NCBI GenBank assembly: GCA_963281155.1 | Contig: CAUJLY010000003.1 | Coordinates: 6,510,001-6,574,000, forward strand | Direction of reading: 5' to 3' | Source of the DNA: Rhabditophanes sp. KR3021 | Lineage: Eukaryota > Nematoda > Chromadorea > Rhabditida > Alloionematidae | DNA: 64,000 bases | Shown: positions 57,831-64,000 of the stretch, piece after piece | Layout of the letters: every line of letters starts with the position of its first letter | Position numbering within the stretch: position 1 is the stretch's first letter | Position numbers and translations under genes: made by a program | Notes under the pieces: generated by a model | Databases searched by the model: none | The model's input: the letters and a program-made list of their open reading frames with translations, nothing else | What the model was told of the DNA's origin: nothing

Positions 57831-60800
57831 TAAACTATAATTTTTATGTACTTTTAATAATAATTATGGAGAATAAATCATTAAATAAATTGTCTATATC
57901 ATTCACGAGTAATGTCTTTCCCTCGTTTGATTAACTAATTAATTTCGGCAATTTTCATGTTAGTCAAATAAAATAAATATTCATTTCAACGGTTCAACCA
58001 TACATTTACATTGAATGATCATCTGGACGGAGCGAACAATATAAATATTATAAAATACTTGATAAAGATTATTAAGTTTTAAAATATGCATGCAAAATTG
58101 ATAAACGTTGTGAATCATCCCACACACTCAATGGAATGTGATTATTTATGAATTGTATGTTGATTTGATTCATGCATACCATCATATTCAATTGGTCATC
58201 ATGCTTAATAACAAACAAATTTATTATTAGTACCAACGCCTTGGTTCTCTTACTCATATTTTTGATTATTACCTCCCTTCGATTACATTTTTTGTAAGGA
58301 ATGTGTACTTTGTTGCACACACCTGCACAACCCTAGACCTCTAAACAACGCCTAAACTGTTCCTGCCATTCTTTTATTATTATTAATGGTTGTCATTAGT
58401 AAGACAAAAAATCTTTCAATCATACTAAATTTATTCATATCCACACACCACCCCACCAACCTCAAAACACTTATATATGAAAATTTGATTTGCTGCTATG
58501 TAACAACAAGACAAAACATTCTTGCCTTTCTATTGTAATATACATAAATTGTTTTTAGGAGAACATATCTTTTATTTATACTTATGCACATATATTTAAG
58601 ATGAATGATTTTGTATTATACTGATTTAGATGTACAAGATGTAATGTCATGCACATCAACAAAACATCCTTATATATATAGTTAAAAAAATCATTTACAA
58701 TTGTTGCCACTAAAAATATAAATTTATTAAGGTGTGTGTTGGTGGGGTGAGTGGCTGTCGATCATTTCTATAAAAAAGGAACCCTTTATATTCTTATTTA
58801 TGTTCGTATTTATGTTCGTATTTATACTCTTATATACTTTTATGAGCATAATTTTCGATTAACGGAAAGTTTGTAACTTTTTGATGTTATTTTGTAACCT
58901 TTCCTTTTCAATGTATTGCCGATTATGCAAAAAAGTATTGGTCATTGTTGAAAGCGACACCTTTATTTGTACATAGTACTATGCCATTAAATAGATAGAT
59001 TGTACTTTGTTATTAACAATATAACATGTACTTTGCCATTAGACAAAAAAGTTGTTTGGCAATAAATAAAATTGTTCGGCCGATATGATGTTTTATTTCC
59101 ACCAAAGACAGTCTTTTTTTAGTTTCTATTTAAATCATATTTTATTGAGACGAACACATTTTTGTTTTAACCTTCCTTCAAATATATCCTTGCCTATTTT
59201 TTGGTTTGAATATTGTCATCTTTTGACAAAACAATGACATAATCAATTTTCAAATTACCTTAATTATATGTGTATTCAAAATATTATAGACAATATTTAT
59301 TTTATGAGGTCATCTCTAATCTATTAAAATACTATCTTTTTATTGACTTTGTTTTTGGATCTTATTAAAATTCGATCAAATCAACCTTCAATGAATGATA
59401 TTAAATTGTTTTGTAATATAAATGACTTAAATCGATTCACTTAACTACCTACACCTTTAAAGGTAATTATTAAAGAAAAGTAGTTTTAAACGTTAGTTGG
59501 GGAAGCTATTAACAACTTTATCAATTATCACCAAACAACTCCCCTTCAAAACGATTTGCACCGAGGCTTGGGGATGTTTTTGTGGATGATAAGAAAATGG
59601 ACATGGCTGAATGATAAGCAATAGTCCTTTTTATTTGATGAATTTATTATAATATAAGTATATATTTTATTATATTTACCTGGTATATCTTGTGGACATT
59701 TCTCATTGAACAAACAAAGTAGTTCAATTTTTTGGATTCTTTGACATTTATTATTTAGATGATATGTGATGATATCATTTGTCTAGGTACTTGTAGTTAT
59801 CTTCGTTTCGCGCATGCTAAATTAGGAAATTTAATAGTCAAATTTGTTTTTAGGGGACAAGTGTTGAGATATTAAATTTAGTTTTATATAGTACCAGATA
59901 ATAGTTTCCCTTGCCAGGTGAATTGACCACAACAATATATATATAGATAGTTAAAGCTTATTTTGTAATCTGTGTGTCTTTGTGAACTGTTCTGTCTTTC
60001 GATTAATTGTGGCCTGCATAGAATGTTCTCACACATCTCTCAATTTACCCCAAGAAACGACTCTTCCATTTGTTAATCAGTCTAAAGCGGATGGTTATAC
60101 GCACAACGAAGTCGAATTGTTGAGAGACTCGACACTTTCAAACCACCCAATATATACCTTTATACAAATTTCGATATACATCTAATATCTACCTACCACC
60201 AATTTTTAATAAGATGATAGTTAGTGAAAAACTTTGATTCTCGGTCCTTACCAAAATGATCATCATTCTACCGATTGACTCTCAGTTATATAATATTATA
60301 AATGAGATTATCTTTTTGTTTTTATTTAAGACGATGAACGGTAAGGGGCAATAGTAGTATGTGTATGTAGATAAAGAGATAGTCATCTCAACAAAAAGTT
60401 CCTTAATATATACAATTATTGTATATACACTCTTAAAATATGACAACAACTAATTTATTATTGAACAATTACCCCTACTTCAAATACTGCTTTAATTAAA
60501 GTTAGATGTAAATATACACATTAACAAACTATAAAGACAAATCATCTTTTTTAATAGGCCTATCAACTTTTTTGCATCCACACCTTTTTAAATACATTGC
60601 CCTTCATACCAAACTTACTCTTAAGGACAGAATTGGAATTTCGTATATCAAAAAAGTACACCCACTTTAACTATCTTCATTTTTTGCATCTTATGTCATT
60701 TCTTCGCCCTACCATTTTTGACAACCACCTTATCACCCACCAAGATCAGTCCTGCAAAAATGTATTGTTTCTAACAAGATTGCCAGATAAAAGACTACTA

Positions 60801-61203
60801 ATGCCCATCATCATTTTCTTTTTTCCCAAATAATGTAATGTACTTTTTTTACATTCATATTGTCATTCAATTGAATGTGGCAGGGGTAGTAGTATCATGG
60901 AATGAATAGGTATGTTCGATGTCCTCTATCTACCACTTTCATACTTCCCTATTACATCCTATTTGCAGTAATAGGATCGAAATTTGACTAATTCTTTTTG
61001 AGCAATTTTGGTTGGAACAGTCATTGTGATTGGGTCTCTTGAAAGGCAAAATCCTATTAGTAGTATAGTTGATGTTTGATATTAGCATAATATTGTCCTT
61101 TTTAAACTCGTTTCGTTAAGACTTTACGTGGTAGAGTGATATAATTTGGTGAATAATTTTAGATCAAGCCTATACCACTAATATATGATAAAAGTTTCAG
61201 AGG
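57831..61203. other. Long intergenic region upstream of the ERM gene
   Basis: About 3.4 kb, AT-rich. It holds a short 12-bp direct repeat (GTATTTATGTTC-type, 58795-58838). Open frames at 58072, 59982 and 60597 are short or lack ATG starts. The last kilobase probably contains the ERM promoter. No RNA gene was recognised. Confidence 0.45.
58795..58838. repeat. Short 12-bp tandem repeat
   Basis: Two to three copies of TATTTATGTTCG, the last degenerate (TATTTATACTCT). Confidence 0.7.
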
Positions 61204-63221
61204 ATGTCGTCCAAAAAATGTGTAAGTTTTAGTTTCATTGATTTAAAGTTCGAGAGAGGTTGTTTGGGATGTGTCAAATTGAGCAGAAAAGTAAAGATGA
61301 AACTTCGGAGGAAGTTCAGGAGGGGTTGGTGTTGTGTTTAGGGAATAAGAGACACGTAAGATTTGATGAGACTTTTACTAACAAAAATGTACACTTTTGT
61401 CAACTAAACTAATAATAATTCTTTTTAGATTAATGTGCGTGTTACGACAATGGACGCCGAGCTCGAATTCGCCATTCAAACCTCCATCACAGGAAAGCAA
61501 CTCTTTGACCAAGTAGTAAAGACAATTGGCCTTCGGGAAGTTTGGTATTTTGGCCTGCAATACACTGACAACAAGGGCTTTCCAACGTGGCTTAAACTTA
61601 ACAAGAAAGTGACGGTCCAAGACATCGGCAAAGAGCAACCACTAAACTTCAAATTCCGGGCCAAGTTTTTCCCCGAGGATGCTCAAGAAGAATTAATCCA
61701 AGACATCACTATTCGCCTATTCTACTTGCAAGTCAAGGATTCAATATTGTCAGACGACGTCTATTGCTCCCCCGAGTCGTCGGTATTACTTGCTAGTTAT
61801 GCGATGCAGTCCAAGTATGGCGACTACGACATGACTTATCATGCAACAGGCTTCCTCTCCAGCGATCGTCTCCTTCCTCAACGAGTCCTTGGCCAATTCA
61901 AGTTAAATGCTGAGGAATGGGAGAAACGCATCATGGTTTGGTGGAGTGACCATCGGTCTATGTCGAAGGAAGGAGCCATGATGGAGTATCTTAAACTTGC
62001 CCAAGACCTCGAAATGTATGGTGTTAACTTCTTTGAAATCAAGAACAAAAAAGGGTCCGAGTTGTATCTTGGAGTTGATGCACTTGGGTTGAATATCTAC
62101 GACAAAAATGACAGACTCAGCCCGAGAGTTGGCTTTCCGTGGTCTGAGATTAGGAATATTTCTTTTAATGACAAAAAGTTTGTGATCAAGCCTATTGATA
62201 AGAAGGCGACGGATTTTATCTTCTACGCTCCTCGCCTTAGAATCAACAAGAGAATTCTAGCTCTTTGTATGGGCAATCATGAGTTGTACATGAGAAGACG
62301 TAAACCAGACACGATTGAAATCCAGCAGATGAGAAGCCAGGCTGCGGATGAGAGAAAGATTAGACATCTCGAGGTTGAGCGGTTGTCCAAGGAAGTCGAT
62401 GCTAGAGAAAGGGCTGAGCAGAAGCAACGGGAGGCTGAGGAAGAGATCCGCCGAATGATGGAAGTTGTCACGAAGACAAAGGAAGAACTAAATGTGATGC
62501 ACGAAAAGTACAAGCAGCTCGAAACCCGCTACGAAGAAGTGAACCATGCCAAGGCTTCCCTCGAACGCAAAGAAAGAGAAATGCAAGACCTTAACGAAAG
62601 ACTCCTCTCCCAAAAGCAGATGACCGAAGAAGAAAAACACAAGCTGACCAGAGAAATCCGTCTCCATGAAAGTGAAATCGTCGAACTACGCCAAACTGTG
62701 GAGTACAAAGTGTACGAGGCTAACAAGTTGCAAGATGACCTGGATGCCCTCAAAAGTAATCATGATGAAAAGAGATTTGTTAGTGAACACGATGATCTTG
62801 ATGACGAGATGACAAATGCTCACTTAGGTAAGTTATTGAAAGAAGTTGTGCCGCTTGTTAAGTGTTGGTGACCTTGGCCTTCAGGAAAATGTCAAGATCA
62901 CAATGTGAGGCGTCTTTCGTTTGTTTTAGTGGTAATCGTAATTAATGGGTATTTGTTTCAGAATTGACAGTTGATGAAGGTGTCAACATGAATTCACATC
63001 CTGAATTAGACAGAGAACCTGCCGTAATGAATGTTTCGATGAAGGAAAAATTAGAACTATTGACTCAAGAGTTGACTCCTCTCAGAAATAGACAGCAAGA
63101 AACAGACTATGACTTGCTTCACCAAGAAAACAGGAGAGCTGGCAGGGACAAATACAAGACTCTAAGACAAATTCGCGGAGGAAATACGAAACGCAGAATT
63201 GATCAATATGAGAACATGTAA
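61204..63221 (+). CDS. erm-1: ERM protein (ezrin/radixin/moesin; ERM-1-like)
   Basis: Main exons are 61429-62827 and 62962-63221, preceded by a short first coding exon, 61204-61221 (MSSKKC); the spliced product is 558 aa. ERM proteins link membrane proteins and PIP2 to cortical actin. The FERM domain fills residues about 7-300: [70 protein letters not shown] and [16 protein letters not shown] long charged coiled coil (about 300-470) follows. The C-ERMAD ends in [19 protein letters not shown], with the regulatory Thr in KYKTLR and the actin-binding end. A second possible first exon at 61269-61355 also splices in phase 0 to 61429. A TTTCAG just upstream of 61204 could be a trans-splice acceptor. 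The start choice rests on ERM N-termini having a few residues before INVRVTT. Confidence 0.93.
61269..61355 (+). other. Possible alternative first coding exon of the ERM gene
   Basis: ATG TGT CAA starts a 29-codon frame ([19 protein letters not shown]...) that ends CAC|GTAAGA, a good donor, in the same phase as the main exon at 61429. It would replace MSSKKC by a longer acidic N-terminus. Confidence 0.5.
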
Positions 63222-63788
63222 CAATCTCAAAAATAGTCTCTCTTCAGCACAATACTTCTCCATTCGTCTATCTTATTCATCAGCATATGCCTTCTTCCTT
63301 TTATTTGAAATTTATCAAATCAAAACAAATGAGAAAATAAACTTTAATATATTACTTAATAGTTTATAGATAAACACGACAAACCCCATATCTTTTCGAC
63401 AAAATATAATTTCCTTTTTATGTCCATTTTTGTATGCCTTTTCTTTTAATTATTAAAATTGAAACAAATGAAAGATTTGTTTTTTTGGTTGTATACTTAA
63501 CTTAATAAAAAAAGTAAATGTATCTGGTTGTGTGTGTGTATTTCATTTTTTTAAAGCTCTTTTATTTCGTGATAATCTATGTCTAAGGGCAATATTCAAA
63601 GGAAGACATGCATGAAATAAAAGTTTGTGTGCGTTCTTCAAATAAGTAGAGGCATATAGAAAGTATTATATATTTTTTTATATGTCAAGCTCTTTTTGGA
63701 TATAAAGAATTTTTGGCATCGGGTTTGTAGTGTTTTAGGGAGGAATATATTATTTATTATTGAATGCTGTTAGGGAGATATAAGGCAA
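63222..63788. other. Intergenic region
   Basis: About 570 bp, AT-rich, with a short TG run near 63528. It separates the ERM stop from the next same-strand gene. Nothing else was seen. Confidence 0.5.
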
Positions 63789-64000
63789 ATGTTTTCTGGT
63801 GAAACTTTAAGTATGGAGAATGGAGGTGGTGGAGTTAGGGAGACGTTAAGTATCAGCCAAACTAATTTATTTGAAAAGAAGATTAATGACTGGGTTGAAA
63901 AAGTAAGTTTGTTCTATTTTGTTTTTGTTGTAAATCATTTTAAGGAACCACAAAACGAAGATGATGATGGTGTCGTATCTCTAGGGGTCAATGATTACCC
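63789..64000 (+). CDS. 5' part of an unrecognised gene (partial)
   Basis: Exon 1 is 63789-63902 (38 codons, MFSGETLSMENGGGGVRETL...). A 42-nt intron (63903-63944, GTAAGT to TTTAAG) follows, then an open exon from 63945 to the window edge. The peptide is polar: FEKKINDWVEK followed by EPQNEDDDGVVSLGV. No domain is visible in the 56 residues available. Confidence 0.5.
   Translation, partial: MFSGETLSMENGGGGVRETLSISQTNLFEKKINDWVEKVSLFYFVFVVNHFKEPQNEDDDGVVSLGVNDY

Overview
The window looks like nuclear DNA of a nematode. It is AT-rich (my estimate is about two thirds A+T), almost all introns are only about 39-47 nt, gene spacing is often 60-300 bp, and the recognisable proteins match a worm gene set: troponin T, a PBX/CEH-20 homeodomain protein, a GEI-8-like NCoR/SMRT corepressor, a SAS-4-like centriole protein, an ERM protein, presenilin, a sperm-type protein tyrosine phosphatase and a serpentine chemoreceptor. 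A clade IV (tylenchid/panagrolaimid) worm would fit, but that is inference. No tRNA, rRNA, spliced-leader gene or CRISPR array was seen.

Layout. 1-1.3 kb (minus): the end of an unrecognised Ser/Thr-rich gene and a small two-exon gene. 1.9-6.6 kb (plus): three closely spaced genes, namely a ribonucleotide-reductase R2-like protein that has lost its radical tyrosine and most metal ligands, a CLPTM1L-type multi-pass ER protein, and presenilin. 7.0-7.9 kb (minus): ERI1-family exonuclease. 8.3-9.7 kb (plus): protein tyrosine phosphatase. 9.8-11.9 kb (minus): a long intronless orphan gene. 12-15.3 kb: mostly non-coding. 15.3-17.7 kb (plus): omega-class GST and a 64-codon gene that begins with a 9-nt coding exon. 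18.5-21.1 kb: troponin T, convergent with a chemoreceptor-like gene. 22.6-26.5 kb (plus): TAF8, a PH-like unknown, and a GDP-fucose transporter. 26.5-28.5 kb (minus): two adjacent Ly6-type surface proteins. 31.2-32.6 kb (minus): PBX homeobox gene. 32.6-44.8 kb: gene-poor, with one small secreted-protein gene at 40.5 kb. 44.8-55.8 kb: SAS-4-like (minus) head-to-head with the large GEI-8-like corepressor (plus), whose 1-kb intron carries a frameshifted, decayed antisense reading frame. 56.6-57.8 kb: LRR membrane protein. 57.8-61.2 kb: non-coding. 61.2-63.2 kb: ERM protein with two possible first coding exons. 63.8 kb to the end: the 5' part of another gene.

Functionally this is a mix of chromatin and transcription genes (TAF8, PBX, GEI-8), muscle (troponin T), membrane and secretory genes (presenilin, CLPTM1L-like, GDP-fucose transporter, LRR and Ly6 proteins), cytoskeleton and centriole genes (ERM, SAS-4) and lineage-specific genes. 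The strongest candidate for something undescribed is the R2-like pseudoenzyme, which keeps an R1-docking C-terminus while its di-iron/tyrosyl chemistry is gone. Next come the decayed antisense frame inside the corepressor intron and the small or orphan genes.
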